DNA of 11,158 nucleotides, from NCBI GenBank assembly GCA_031282985.1, contig JAITCR010000174.1:1-11158 (forward strand), written 5' to 3'. The DNA comes from Nitrososphaerota archaeon. GTDB taxonomy: Archaea > Thermoproteota > Bathyarchaeia > Bathyarchaeales > Bathycorpusculaceae. This document shows, piece by piece, positions 1 to 6,983 of this stretch. The notes beneath the pieces were generated by a model that saw nothing but the letters and a program-made list of their open reading frames with translations, made no database searches and was not told the DNA's origin. Every line of letters starts with the position of its first letter. Positions within the stretch are counted from its first letter, which is position 1. The position numbers and the translations under genes were made by a program.

Positions 1-110
1 TGGCAAGGCTTATATCGCCTTGTATTTCTATTTGTGCTTGGACTGTGATTACTTGGGTTTCATTCCTATGTTTTCTTGGTCGATAACATAGAATGAACTC
101 AACTCAGTCC

Positions 111-119
111 AAAAAAAAA
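111..119 (-). terminator. T-run terminator of the CoA-gene unit
   Basis: On the minus strand a run of nine T lies about 85 bases past the stop codon of the adenylyltransferase gene, after two shorter T tracts near 142-178. Archaeal RNA polymerase commonly stops at such U-rich tracts without a strong hairpin. The rest of 1-203 holds no gene I can defend. Confidence 0.45.
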
Positions 120-203
120 GTTAACCGATTAGCAGACAGCACCAAAATTTTTAAATTTTCAAAAGAAGTTGTTTTTAAACTGTTTTAATGTGATTAGCGG
201 AAT

Positions 204-707
204 TTAGTAGCGAGTATGGTTTTTGTGTTTTAGTATTTTGCCGTTTTTGTCGATTTCGTTTGTGCGTATGCGTGTGGTGGATATGGGTTTTTTGTTTTCT
301 GCGGGTACTAAAGTGATTTTTACTATATTTAAGGGCGGTAGTCCAGTTTCGACACGTTTTTTGTTGATTATTTCGCCTATTTTTGCAGTTTCTTGGCTGA
401 CTATTAGAGCATCTATGCTGTCTTTGTTTAGAGTTAACCCGTATGAGTTATTTAGTGGAGAGATTTCGAAATGTTTTTTGAATCCAGATTTCTCTAAGAA
501 AAGGGTCAATTCTGTGAATCGTTCAATATAAGGTGCAGTTTTGTGGGGTTTATTCATTTTTGCAACGAATTCGTCACTTGTTAACCCTATGAGCACGTAT
601 TCACCGACTTGGAATGCTTTACTAAGCAGTGCTTTATGCCCTTTATGTAACTCGTCAAAGGTTCCGCCAACTGCAACTTTTCTAAATGGTTTCTTCTTTG
701 TTTCCAA
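204..707 (-). CDS. coaD: phosphopantetheine adenylyltransferase, archaeal type
   Basis: This 167-residue cytoplasmic protein should transfer AMP from ATP to 4'-phosphopantetheine, giving dephospho-CoA, the next-to-last step of CoA synthesis. The N-terminus carries the nucleotidyltransferase signature GGTFDELHKGH (residues 14-24), with the HxGH motif at 21-24. The C-terminal part has ISTTRIR, matching the ISSTxIR motif of the superfamily. The length is normal for the archaeal/eukaryotic-type enzyme, which differs from bacterial CoaD. The start is TTG at 705-707: a stop codon sits directly upstream in frame, there is no later Met or GTG before the active site, and AGGTG (717-721) lies 9 bases upstream. 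The gene overlaps the end of pantoate kinase by 26 bases, so translation is probably coupled. The last 28 sense codons end in A or C in all but two cases, unlike the upstream gene. Function is confident; the start is fairly so. Confidence 0.93.
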   Translation of the reverse strand: METKKKPFRKVAVGGTFDELHKGHKALLSKAFQVGEYVLIGLTSDEFVAKMNKPHKTAPYIERFTELTLFLEKSGFKKHFEISPLNNSYGLTLNKDSIDALIVSQETAKIGEIINKKRVETGLPPLNIVKITLVPAENKKPISTTRIRTNEIDKNGKILKHKNHTRY

Positions 708-1638
708 TTAATCGGGCACCTTGGAAGTCTATTTTACAGACTAACACTTGTTTTTCTGGCAGAACTTGCTTAAAAGCTTCTACAACAGAAGACACGTTTT
801 CTTTCAAAACTACAGCGTGTACCGCTTCACCAATCATATTTTGAGTGGCACCAATTGCCCCTGCCCTCACAGCTAAATCTACAAGCTCACGCACCCTATT
901 TGATGCAAACCCAGCTTTTTGGGCAAATGTCCAACAATTTAACAAAAAAGTTTCTAAACAGGGATCCTCTAAAATTTTTGTCATAGCCTGTTTACCGCAA
1001 CGATTAATTGCGAGTTTATGTTCAGCAGAAGATAGAAGTGTTTTAGAAATTTTTTTGTTATAAAAACCAGCTACAATAACATAGTCAGGGTTTATGGGTA
1101 TACGATCAATTTTACACACGCCAGGCGAACCAGGTTCAGTTACAAGAATTAAACCACCACCATCTGTTAATGAGCTAACGGTGCCTAAGCCTGTTTGAAG
1201 ATAAATTTCAGCTAAATGTGCAATTTCTCCAACCTGATTATAAGTTAGAGGTAAATTCAAAGCTTCCCTGAGGGCCAAACCAGTAGTTAATGCTCCACCG
1301 GCACTAGTCCCAAAACCCATACTTATAGGAACATCAATTTGATGCTCCACGCTAACAGCATATTTTTTAGCAACTTTGTTAAGCAATGTTTGTGTTACGT
1401 TTTTGGTTACTTTTGCCTCTGTGGCAGACTGGTTGTTTATAGTAACTTGGACGCTGTTCTCAGAAGCATCTTCTAGTATGACTTTTGTGTGAACACCTAA
1501 TTTGAGCCCAAATCCGCCACCCCTTGCGCCCATGTATTGCAAATCAGTTATTGCGGTACCGTCTGGGTTGGTGTTAAAAATTTCAAATATACTAGAGATG
1601 GCCCCAGGTGCAAATGCTTTAACTATCTTTTTGGGCAA
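682..1638 (-). CDS. pantoate kinase (archaeal GHMP kinase)
   Basis: The enzyme phosphorylates pantoate to 4-phosphopantoate, the first committed step of the archaeal CoA route, which replaces bacterial pantothenate kinase. The fold shows at the N-terminus (KAFAPGAISSIFEI) and in the glycine-rich GHMP ATP loop PISMGFGTSAGGA (about residues 104-116). A late GAIGATQNMIGEAVHAVV segment resembles the third GHMP motif. I chose TTG at 1636-1638 (318 residues), because the family normally begins a few residues before AFxPG and a purine-rich AAGGCGGCGGGA tract lies just upstream. The frame stays open to another TTG at 1699-1701 (339 residues), but that start has no Shine-Dalgarno sequence and would add 21 residues unlike the family. 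With the chosen start the gene overlaps the S-component gene by 20 bases. Family assignment is strong; the start is less sure. Confidence 0.9.
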   Translation of the reverse strand: MPKKIVKAFAPGAISSIFEIFNTNPDGTAITDLQYMGARGGGFGLKLGVHTKVILEDASENSVQVTINNQSATEAKVTKNVTQTLLNKVAKKYAVSVEHQIDVPISMGFGTSAGGALTTGLALREALNLPLTYNQVGEIAHLAEIYLQTGLGTVSSLTDGGGLILVTEPGSPGVCKIDRIPINPDYVIVAGFYNKKISKTLLSSAEHKLAINRCGKQAMTKILEDPCLETFLLNCWTFAQKAGFASNRVRELVDLAVRAGAIGATQNMIGEAVHAVVLKENVSSVVEAFKQVLPEKQVLVCKIDFQGARLIGNKEETI

Positions 1639-2401
1639 TTGTCCCGCCGCCTTGCGAAGTTTTACTTTTGTACTGTAATGCTGGAAATGCTTCTCGGACA
1701 ACTTTAATTATAGGAGGTCCAACTAGCAGAATGAAAGGAATTTCTGTAGCTATAAGCCAAACAAAAAGAGGCAAAACACCAATAGCCGCCATAGCAGGTA
1801 ATTCTTTTGTAAATAATGGACTTACAGCCCATACTGTTACAGAAAGCAAAAAACAACCAGCAATCTGCCCAACTACAGCACCTATTGCGTAACTTCGCCA
1901 CTCCTTCCAACGGATAGAAACCACAGCAATAACAACTAAACTTACAACTATGGTTAATGCAGAGATAAATAAGAATACGCCAGACGATATGCCACCAGTA
2001 ACAACTGCAACATCAGAAGGAAAAACAATTGAAAAAATTGAAAAAACCAACAATCCAACAGCTGCCAGAGACACACATGTAAGTACTTGTTTTAAACTAA
2101 TGCTTTTAGTATATAGATAACCAATCAGGAAGAACAAAACAAAATTTGGTGGAACACCAGCCACTAAACTTAACGGTGCATTCCCGTGTACAAGCATATC
2201 TCGCAGAAATATGCCGATTGCACCACTTATACCACCAACCCATGGACCATAAAGAGCAGCAAAAACGGCGGGAATGACAACCGCTGGAAGAAAACCTATT
2301 CCATAAAAAGAAATGAACCCTGTTAAATAGCCAACTACTGCATAAAGTGCGGAGCAAATGGCTATTACCGTAATATCTCGTGAAGTAAGGTTGATTTTCA
2401 A
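1619..2401 (-). CDS. ECF transporter S component (substrate-binding membrane protein)
   Basis: This 260-residue integral membrane protein has about six hydrophobic segments, beginning with ITVIAICSALYAVVGYLTG near residue 10 and ending with FILLVGPPIIKVV near residue 230. The N-terminal layout, a short charged stretch, then a small-residue-rich helix, then PAVVIPAVFAALYGPWVGG, is typical of S components of energy-coupling factor vitamin importers. These bind the substrate and dock on a shared ATPase/T module, not encoded here. The start is TTG at 2399-2401, with GAGG (2409-2412) 7 bases upstream; no in-frame ATG is near. The gene is first in a unit with pantoate kinase and the adenylyltransferase and overlaps the kinase gene. 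This suggests, but does not prove, uptake of pantoate or another CoA precursor. Substrate family cannot be read from the sequence by eye. Confidence 0.75.
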   Translation of the reverse strand: MKINLTSRDITVIAICSALYAVVGYLTGFISFYGIGFLPAVVIPAVFAALYGPWVGGISGAIGIFLRDMLVHGNAPLSLVAGVPPNFVLFFLIGYLYTKSISLKQVLTCVSLAAVGLLVFSIFSIVFPSDVAVVTGGISSGVFLFISALTIVVSLVVIAVVSIRWKEWRSYAIGAVVGQIAGCFLLSVTVWAVSPLFTKELPAMAAIGVLPLFVWLIATEIPFILLVGPPIIKVVREAFPALQYKSKTSQGGGTIAQKDS

Positions 2402-2470
2402 TAGTCATCCTCTTTAAGCTGTTGTTTAACTTTCAAAAGTTGTAATCCAAATAAGTATTTTGGTTATAAT

Positions 2471-2488
2471 GTTTAAACATGTTTAAAC
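2471..2488. promoter_or_regulatory. 18-bp perfect palindrome in the promoter region of the CoA unit
   Basis: GTTTAAACATGTTTAAAC is its own reverse complement and is built from two copies of the palindrome GTTTAAAC. It lies 70 bases upstream of the S-component start. On the minus strand it is followed by ATTATAACC and AAATACTTATTT, either of which could be the TATA element. A dimeric repressor bound here would cover the upstream edge of the promoter. The symmetry is seen directly; the operator role is inferred. Confidence 0.45.
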
Positions 2489-2497
2489 AACACACCC

Positions 2498-2560
2498 AAA
2501 AAAACAACAAAGACAGACAAAAATTCAAAGTTAAAAAGAGAAAAGAAGACCGTTGAAACT
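2498..2560 (-). terminator. U-rich terminator region after the 119-residue gene
   Basis: Reading the minus strand past the stop codon at 2585, the sequence contains a series of T tracts, ending in a run of seven T at 2498-2504. No strong hairpin is seen. This fits the multi-tract terminators of archaea and would separate this transcript from the CoA unit downstream. Confidence 0.4.
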
Positions 2561-2584
2561 TGACAACAGCAAAAGATTAAACAG

Positions 2585-2944
2585 TTACTTTTTGTGACGT
2601 TTTATACGATCTTGACGTTGGGTCTTCTTACGCCAATCCTTCTTACGCTGAGTTTGCATCGTAAAACGTTCTTGTCTAGGCACATCAAGTTTACGAAAAG
2701 GTGCCACTTCACGATAGAAAACGGCATAATCCATTTTGTTATCTTTTAAATCCAAAATAAACTGATTTAGTTCCGCTTTAGTTTCACCATCACTAGTTCT
2801 ATCGAATGCTTCGGCATACACAGAGTATGCAGCGTGGAATTGAAAATTTTCTAGGTTATCGATTTCGAGCTTTTCGAGAGTTTGTGTGTTTTTCTCGTAA
2901 GGTTGTTCAGTCATTCTATTTTCCCAAGTATTTGCATTAACCAT
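2585..2944 (-). CDS. hypothetical protein with acidic body and lysine/arginine-rich tail
   Basis: I do not recognise this 119-residue protein. Residues 1-85 or so are acidic and probably helical, with a DGETKAELNQFILDLKDN stretch. The last 30 residues are strongly basic (QRKKDWRKKTQRQDRIKRHKK region), which suggests binding to RNA or DNA. There is no signal peptide, membrane segment or cysteine motif. The start is ATG at 2942-2944, with GAGGG (2954-2958) 9 bases upstream; an internal Met at residue 11 is a less likely start. The gene is alone, with its own terminator and a 22-bp inverted repeat directly upstream of the ribosome binding site, so it may be autoregulated. A ribosome-associated or nucleic-acid-binding role is a guess from charge only. 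Confidence 0.75.
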   Translation of the reverse strand: MVNANTWENRMTEQPYEKNTQTLEKLEIDNLENFQFHAAYSVYAEAFDRTSDGETKAELNQFILDLKDNKMDYAVFYREVAPFRKLDVPRQERFTMQTQRKKDWRKKTQRQDRIKRHKK

Positions 2945-2958
2945 GTTGCTTTACCCTC

Positions 2959-2980
2959 TTTTATAGGTGTGCCTATAAAA
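2959..2980. promoter_or_regulatory. 22-bp inverted repeat abutting the ribosome binding site
   Basis: TTTTATAGG (2959-2967) and CCTATAAAA (2972-2980) are perfect inverted 9-bp arms around a 4-base spacer. The repeat ends one base before the Shine-Dalgarno sequence of the 119-residue gene. Each arm also resembles a TATA box. It could be an operator over the promoter or, if transcribed, a hairpin beside the ribosome binding site. Confidence 0.5.
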
Positions 2981-3094
2981 AACAAGTTAACACATCCAAA
3001 CATACTCTAATAGACAAAATAACAAGCAGATTATCAAAGAAAATGTCTAAACAAGCGTATCTATCTGCAAAAACAGGCAACAACAGCGAGGCGT

Positions 3095-3211
3095 TTAGCG
3101 TTTAACACATTGCCCCAATGTAGCATCAAAATGGTTTTCTTTACCATAGTTACAATGCTTACAATCATTACTATCATCTTGTCCAAAAGGACAACCTTTC
3201 AAATCAACCAT
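3095..3211 (-). CDS. 38-residue four-cysteine mini-protein, probably zinc-binding
   Basis: This short ORF reads from ATG at 3209-3211 to TAA and encodes 38 residues. Cysteines lie at 7, 17, 20 and 35, with the clusters GCPFG, DCKHCNYG and GQCVKR and a histidine at 19, so a single metal site or a disulfide-stabilised fold is likely. Support for expression: a TATA-like GTTTTTATA (3245-3253) lies about 24 bases before a short leader, and GTGA (3218-3221) sits 6 bases before the ATG. The region downstream is T-rich on this strand. The gene stands alone between the 119-residue gene and tRNA-Gln, all on the same strand. Cys pairs set in a small hydrophilic chain are unlikely by chance but not proof. 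I do not know the family; such mini zinc proteins are common in archaea and mostly uncharacterised. Confidence 0.6.
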   Translation of the reverse strand: MVDLKGCPFGQDDSNDCKHCNYGKENHFDATLGQCVKR

Positions 3212-3244
3212 GACTTTTCACTAAAACATAAACATAGTCCAGAA

Positions 3245-3253
3245 TATAAAAAC
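3245..3253 (-). promoter_or_regulatory. TATA element of the cysteine mini-protein gene
   Basis: GTTTTTATA on the minus strand lies 34-42 bases upstream of the ATG at 3211. Transcription would begin about 25 bases downstream, near 3222-3226, just in front of the weak GTGA ribosome binding site. The position fits an archaeal promoter with a short leader. Confidence 0.35.
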
Positions 3254-3304
3254 TATTACATAATAGCCATCATTATGTCGTTATAAAAAATGATATGTAA
3301 GTAG

Positions 3305-3377
3305 TAGCCCAGAAGAGATTCGAACTCTTGTCAAGGGCTCCAGAGGCCCCTATGCTTGGCCACTACACCACTGGGCT
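3305..3377 (-). tRNA. tRNA-Gln (CUG)
   Basis: The minus strand folds into a full cloverleaf. The acceptor arms are AGCCCAG and CTGGGCT with discriminator A. There is a three-pair D stem (GTG/CAT), an anticodon stem GGGGC/GCCCT around the loop CTCTGGA, and a T arm AAGAG-TTCGAAT-CTCTT. The loop places CTG at positions 34-36, reading CAG glutamine codons. CCA is not encoded and must be added after transcription. There is no intron. An A/T-rich stretch (AAATTTAAC, about 25 bases upstream) is a plausible TATA box. Confidence 0.96.
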
Positions 3378-3493
3378 TTATTTAGAAAGTTAGTTAAATT
3401 TCTACATTATAACCTTACCGTTTTAATTAAGCCCCAAAACCATGTATATGTACAACAATGAAGACGTTTTTGGAGTAAAAAGAGTGAAGTGAT

Positions 3494-6283
3494 TTAGTGT
3501 CGTTTTTTTAGAATTAGAAGTATTATTGCTATAATTAGTGCAGTTGTTAGTGCGCCTATGAGGATGTATATATATGGGGGTATTTGGGTTATTGTTGTTG
3601 GCGGAGGGTTTGTTGGGGTTGTTTGTGTGTTTAGGTCAAAGGTTAATGTTTGACTTGTTATGGGTGGGTTTGTTTGGTATGTCGCAGTGGCAGTGTATGT
3701 GCCGTCTATGTTTGGAGTGTATGTGTAGGTGTATGTGCCGTCGGGTTTTGTTGTGATTGTAAATGTTTGTGTATCTTGGTTAGGGTTAATGATTGTAAGT
3801 ATTATGTCAACTTTTGGCAGTACCGGTAAGAGTTTTCCTGAAAAGATTATAGATTCGCCTGTCCTAAGTTGTGTTTTGTCAGTTTGCAGTGTAATAGTCA
3901 TTGTATCTGTGTTGTATTCACTTAAACAGTAGAGGTTCCAATCGTTACTGCCAATGTATAGTTTACCGTCGTATGGTGTTGGTGAGGACCAGCTTGCAGA
4001 GGGCAAAATGTATCTATCCAGTTTTTCACCTGTTATAGCGTTGAATATAAAGATGTTGCGTTCGCTTGTTACAAGGTAAATTTTGTTGCCTGCATAAGAG
4101 GGGGAAACATAGTATTCATCGCTTGTGAAGGTGTTCCAAATTTTTTTACCTGTTGAAGCATTTAAACATGTTATGTCGAATTTGTCAACAATGAACACTT
4201 TATCATCTACATAAATAGGGGAAGAAACTATGAATTCGTTAGCTGCAGGGTTTGTAAAGGTCCAAACTACATTTCCATTCTGGGCATCTAAACAATAATA
4301 AGTTCTAAGGTTAGTAGAAACAAATACTTTTCCGTCAGCCACTGTTGGGGTGCCTATCATATCATAGCCACCAGTGAATTGATATTCATACGGCAAATTT
4401 TGTTTCCATATTAAAACACCATCGGCAGCATTAATTTTGTATATTGTTCCAGAATTAAGAGTCTCTGAAGTAACATACACAGCACCACCAGAAACTGTTG
4501 GAGAAGATTTTATCCAGCCACCTGTTTGATATTTCCAAAGTATAGTACCGTCAACAAAATTGATTGCATAGAGGTTGCCATCTAGGGAGCCTATGTAGAC
4601 TGCGTTATCAACTATTGCAGGGGAAGATCTTATCATAACTGCCGCACCATAAGTTACCGGTTGATTTCCATTGACAAATGTTTTCCATAACATTTTACCA
4701 GTGTAAGCATCAAGGCAATATACGTAACCATCTTCTGCACCTGTTACAGCTTTACCATTAACAACCGCAACAGAAGACTCTACAGTGTTATTAGTTGTAA
4801 AATTCCAAAGTTTATTACCATGTTTAGCGTCAACAGCATATATGTTATGGTCCTGCGAGCCAAAGTAAACAATGCCATTAACAATGCTAGGTGAGGACAT
4901 GACTGCGCCGCCTGTTGGAAAACTCCAAACTAAACTCAGATTTGCAGGGCCTCGCTCGCCAATTGAAGACCGCCCATAGTCATGACGAAACATGTTCCAT
5001 GAACCCGTTTCAGGTTCAGTTTTACTTGAAGCAATTGCCCAAATGTGACCCATCAAATCATATTCATCACCTGAAGTAGAATCTACAGCCTCAGTTACTT
5101 CCCCCGGAATAAGATACAAGTAACCATAGGCTATTGCAACAGATTCTCTTGGCGCATAAGCCTCAATAGGTAAAGTCCAAATAGCCTCACCTGTGAAAGC
5201 GTCTAAACAAGCAAACTCTGAAGAACCATATTCATCACCATAACTAGCATTTTGACCGGAAGTAACGTATAATTTACCGTCCGCAACAGTTGGCATACCT
5301 GGAAAAATCATCGTCCCCGGACCTTTATAACGCCAAACTAACTCACCTGTCGCTATATTGATAGCGTAAATATAACCATCTTTATTTGGTGAATAAACCA
5401 TACCATACCCAATTGCCGTTCCACAACAGAAATAACCAGAGGTTTCGGCAGCATAGGTCCATAAAATTTTGCCAGTATCAGCATCAAAGCAATATATCGT
5501 ATTATCATCAGTACCACCGCGAATAAATTTACCATCAACATATGAACCAAAGAAAATCATTGCAGACTTGGTAAAAGTAGTCCACAAAACCTTACCCGTT
5601 TTAGCATCAATAGCTATCTGCTGATTCTGAAAAGACCCAGGAAAAATTTTACCCCCACCATACGTTACACCTGAACCAACTCTACCACCACCAGGAACAT
5701 AAGTACTCCAAACCAAAATTGGAGGCCTTGATAAATCAGAAAAATCCCATGCCTGCACAAAAGCATCCACTTTTAAATAAAACATTTTCTCCTCAAAAAC
5801 ATACACATTAGAATTAAAATTACCAGTATCAGCACAAAAATTGTTGCTAACCCAAAGTATATTCCCCGTCACAGTTTCAATACAAGTACTCTCCACTAAC
5901 ATACAAGTATCATCCAACTTGTATGCCACAGGCCAAGTACCATTCATCACAATGTTTTTTTCCCAAACAATAACACCTGTATCATACTCAAGCGCAATTA
6001 TCGATTCATATGTTGTAGCAAAAACAAAACCATCAAACGCTGCAAGATAACTATGCAAATTAGGAATATTAGCCGCCCAAGTAACCTCAGAAGTTGAAGG
6101 AGCAGGACCTGGCGAAAAACGTGTAAAAGAAGAGTCCCCATTAAATTGCGGCCATTCAAATTTGAGCAAAACATCTGAAATACCCGCTGTCACACTATTT
6201 TGTGTGACAATTAACATAGTGAAACTTGATAATACAAGAATCATTATAACTATGAAAGCTAAGATTATTTTTGATAACTCCAT
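3494..6283 (-). CDS. cell-surface protein with two PQQ-type beta-propellers, Ig-like domain and C-terminal membrane anchor
   Basis: The 929-residue protein begins with a signal/anchor helix (residues 5-28). A first propeller runs from WPQFNGD (about 44) to about 420, and a second from WNMFRHDYGRSS (about 428) to about 785. Blades repeat the pattern IYAxDAxTGKxLW, as in QIAIDAKTGKVLW and VYCLDAYTGKMLW; I count roughly eight per propeller. An Ig-like domain follows (about 793-875, TDKTQLRTGESIIFSG), then a Thr/Pro linker, a membrane helix and the tail KKRH. The protein is probably exported and held on the outer face. Such repeats in archaea are usually structural and do not imply a PQQ-dependent enzyme; no dehydrogenase residues are evident. 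The ATG at 6281-6283 is preferred because GAGGG lies 6 bases upstream; an ATG 45 bases earlier is open but would put a charged segment before the signal. The 5' half uses G/T-ending codons, the 3' end A/C-ending ones. Confidence 0.88.
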   Translation of the reverse strand: MELSKIILAFIVIMILVLSSFTMLIVTQNSVTAGISDVLLKFEWPQFNGDSSFTRFSPGPAPSTSEVTWAANIPNLHSYLAAFDGFVFATTYESIIALEYDTGVIVWEKNIVMNGTWPVAYKLDDTCMLVESTCIETVTGNILWVSNNFCADTGNFNSNVYVFEEKMFYLKVDAFVQAWDFSDLSRPPILVWSTYVPGGGRVGSGVTYGGGKIFPGSFQNQQIAIDAKTGKVLWTTFTKSAMIFFGSYVDGKFIRGGTDDNTIYCFDADTGKILWTYAAETSGYFCCGTAIGYGMVYSPNKDGYIYAINIATGELVWRYKGPGTMIFPGMPTVADGKLYVTSGQNASYGDEYGSSEFACLDAFTGEAIWTLPIEAYAPRESVAIAYGYLYLIPGEVTEAVDSTSGDEYDLMGHIWAIASSKTEPETGSWNMFRHDYGRSSIGERGPANLSLVWSFPTGGAVMSSPSIVNGIVYFGSQDHNIYAVDAKHGNKLWNFTTNNTVESSVAVVNGKAVTGAEDGYVYCLDAYTGKMLWKTFVNGNQPVTYGAAVMIRSSPAIVDNAVYIGSLDGNLYAINFVDGTILWKYQTGGWIKSSPTVSGGAVYVTSETLNSGTIYKINAADGVLIWKQNLPYEYQFTGGYDMIGTPTVADGKVFVSTNLRTYYCLDAQNGNVVWTFTNPAANEFIVSSPIYVDDKVFIVDKFDITCLNASTGKKIWNTFTSDEYYVSPSYAGNKIYLVTSERNIFIFNAITGEKLDRYILPSASWSSPTPYDGKLYIGSNDWNLYCLSEYNTDTMTITLQTDKTQLRTGESIIFSGKLLPVLPKVDIILTIINPNQDTQTFTITTKPDGTYTYTYTPNIDGTYTATATYQTNPPITSQTLTFDLNTQTTPTNPPPTTITQIPPYIYILIGALTTALIIAIILLILKKRH

Positions 6284-6597
6284 GTTTTTCCCTCTACAAT
6301 ATTCTCTTAACTTGGTGTGAAGCACCAATGCATATCCATAAATATCTAGTTACGCTCAAGCTATTTACCTTTCGGAAAACATTCAAACAAAAAGAAAAAA
6401 TCTAAAGACAACAATTTTCCCAAAGTTAACACAACTCTACAAAAACCCACAATATCCGCACCACAAATAGTTTTAACGGGGGCAATATCTTAAGCAGAAC
6501 TAGAACTCAAACAACCATCAATTACATCATGGATATATAATCAAGCAGGTTTAATAATCATAGTGTATTCCTAATTTTGATTGGAGTTGTTATCAGA
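6284..6597. other. divergent promoter region without a gene
   Basis: These 314 bases separate the surface-protein gene (minus) from the small membrane-protein gene (plus). On the minus side a TATA-like ATATTTATG lies near 6338-6346, and a hairpin TTGGTG-5 bases-CACCAA spans 6312-6328, probably in the leader. The middle part (about 6360-6480) is A/C-rich on the plus strand. The only ORFs are short and lack ribosome binding sites. Confidence 0.5.
6531..6540 (+). promoter_or_regulatory. TATA box of the small membrane-protein gene
   Basis: GGATATATAA is the clearest TATA box in the window. It lies 57 bases upstream of the ATG at 6598, which predicts a leader of about 30-35 bases that includes GGAG (6583-6586), the ribosome binding site. 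Confidence 0.5.
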
Positions 6598-6924
6598 ATG
6601 GGCGCAATACAAGAAGTCTTTAGCTTTATAACTTCAGGGAGTATAGCTGGTTTACCACCACTTGTAATAATGATTATCCCATTTATCATAGGTATAATTG
6701 TAGGGTATCTTGTCCGTAAAGTTTTAAAAATTGCTATCATCGCAGCAATAATATTAATTATTGTTAGCTATTTTGGCTTTTTTGGTTTAAGCCTTAGTAC
6801 CTTGAAAACTGCTGCAACAACATATGGCCCAATGGTTGTCCAATATGGCGCATTAATTATAGGTGTGTTACCAATAGGCCTAGGATTTATAATAGGTTTA
6901 GTCATTGGTTTCATACTTTCTTAA
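6598..6924 (+). CDS. small three-helix membrane protein, possibly FUN14-like
   Basis: The 108-residue protein is almost entirely hydrophobic, with likely membrane helices at about 20-39, 43-64 and 84-107. The first two are joined by the basic turn VRKVLK (39-44). Gly-rich GIIVGYLVRKVLKIA and the late GLGFIIGLVIGF recall archaeal FUN14-family proteins of about 100 residues, whose function in archaea is not established; this match is from memory of the pattern and tentative. The start is ATG at 6598-6600 with GGAG 11 bases upstream and a good TATA box further up. An in-frame TTG at 6577 would add seven residues but places the ribosome binding site inside the gene. It has its own promoter and is separated from the next gene by 59 bases. 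Confidence 0.8.
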   Translation: MGAIQEVFSFITSGSIAGLPPLVIMIIPFIIGIIVGYLVRKVLKIAIIAAIILIIVSYFGFFGLSLSTLKTAATTYGPMVVQYGALIIGVLPIGLGFIIGLVIGFILS

Positions 6925-6983
6925 ACCTACAGACAAATGCACTGTAAACATATTTACACCCATAAACATGCGTGGTATAGTGT

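Noticed and set aside
1..100. A minus-strand frame reading into the window edge (about 1-100) and a plus-strand frame ending at 91
   Set aside because: The minus frame has protein-like content but no start codon without a frameshift near AAGAAAACA, and it lies past the T9 terminator. The plus frame lacks recognisable content. The fragment is too short to decide.
1639..1701. Longer pantoate kinase start at TTG 1701
   Set aside because: It has no Shine-Dalgarno sequence, overlaps the S component by 83 bases, and adds 21 residues not expected before the AFAPG motif.
2471..2488. Two GTTTAAAC copies as start of a CRISPR-like repeat
   Set aside because: Only two abutting copies, no spacers, and the better explanation is one palindrome.
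3494..6283. PQQ-dependent dehydrogenase
   Set aside because: The blades fit structural PQQ-type repeats, no catalytic or cofactor residues stand out, and a C-terminal membrane anchor and Ig-like domain point to a surface protein.
6284..6328. Longer start for the surface protein at ATG 6328
   Set aside because: It would place 15 charged and polar residues before the signal helix, while the ATG at 6283 has GAGGG at 6 bases.
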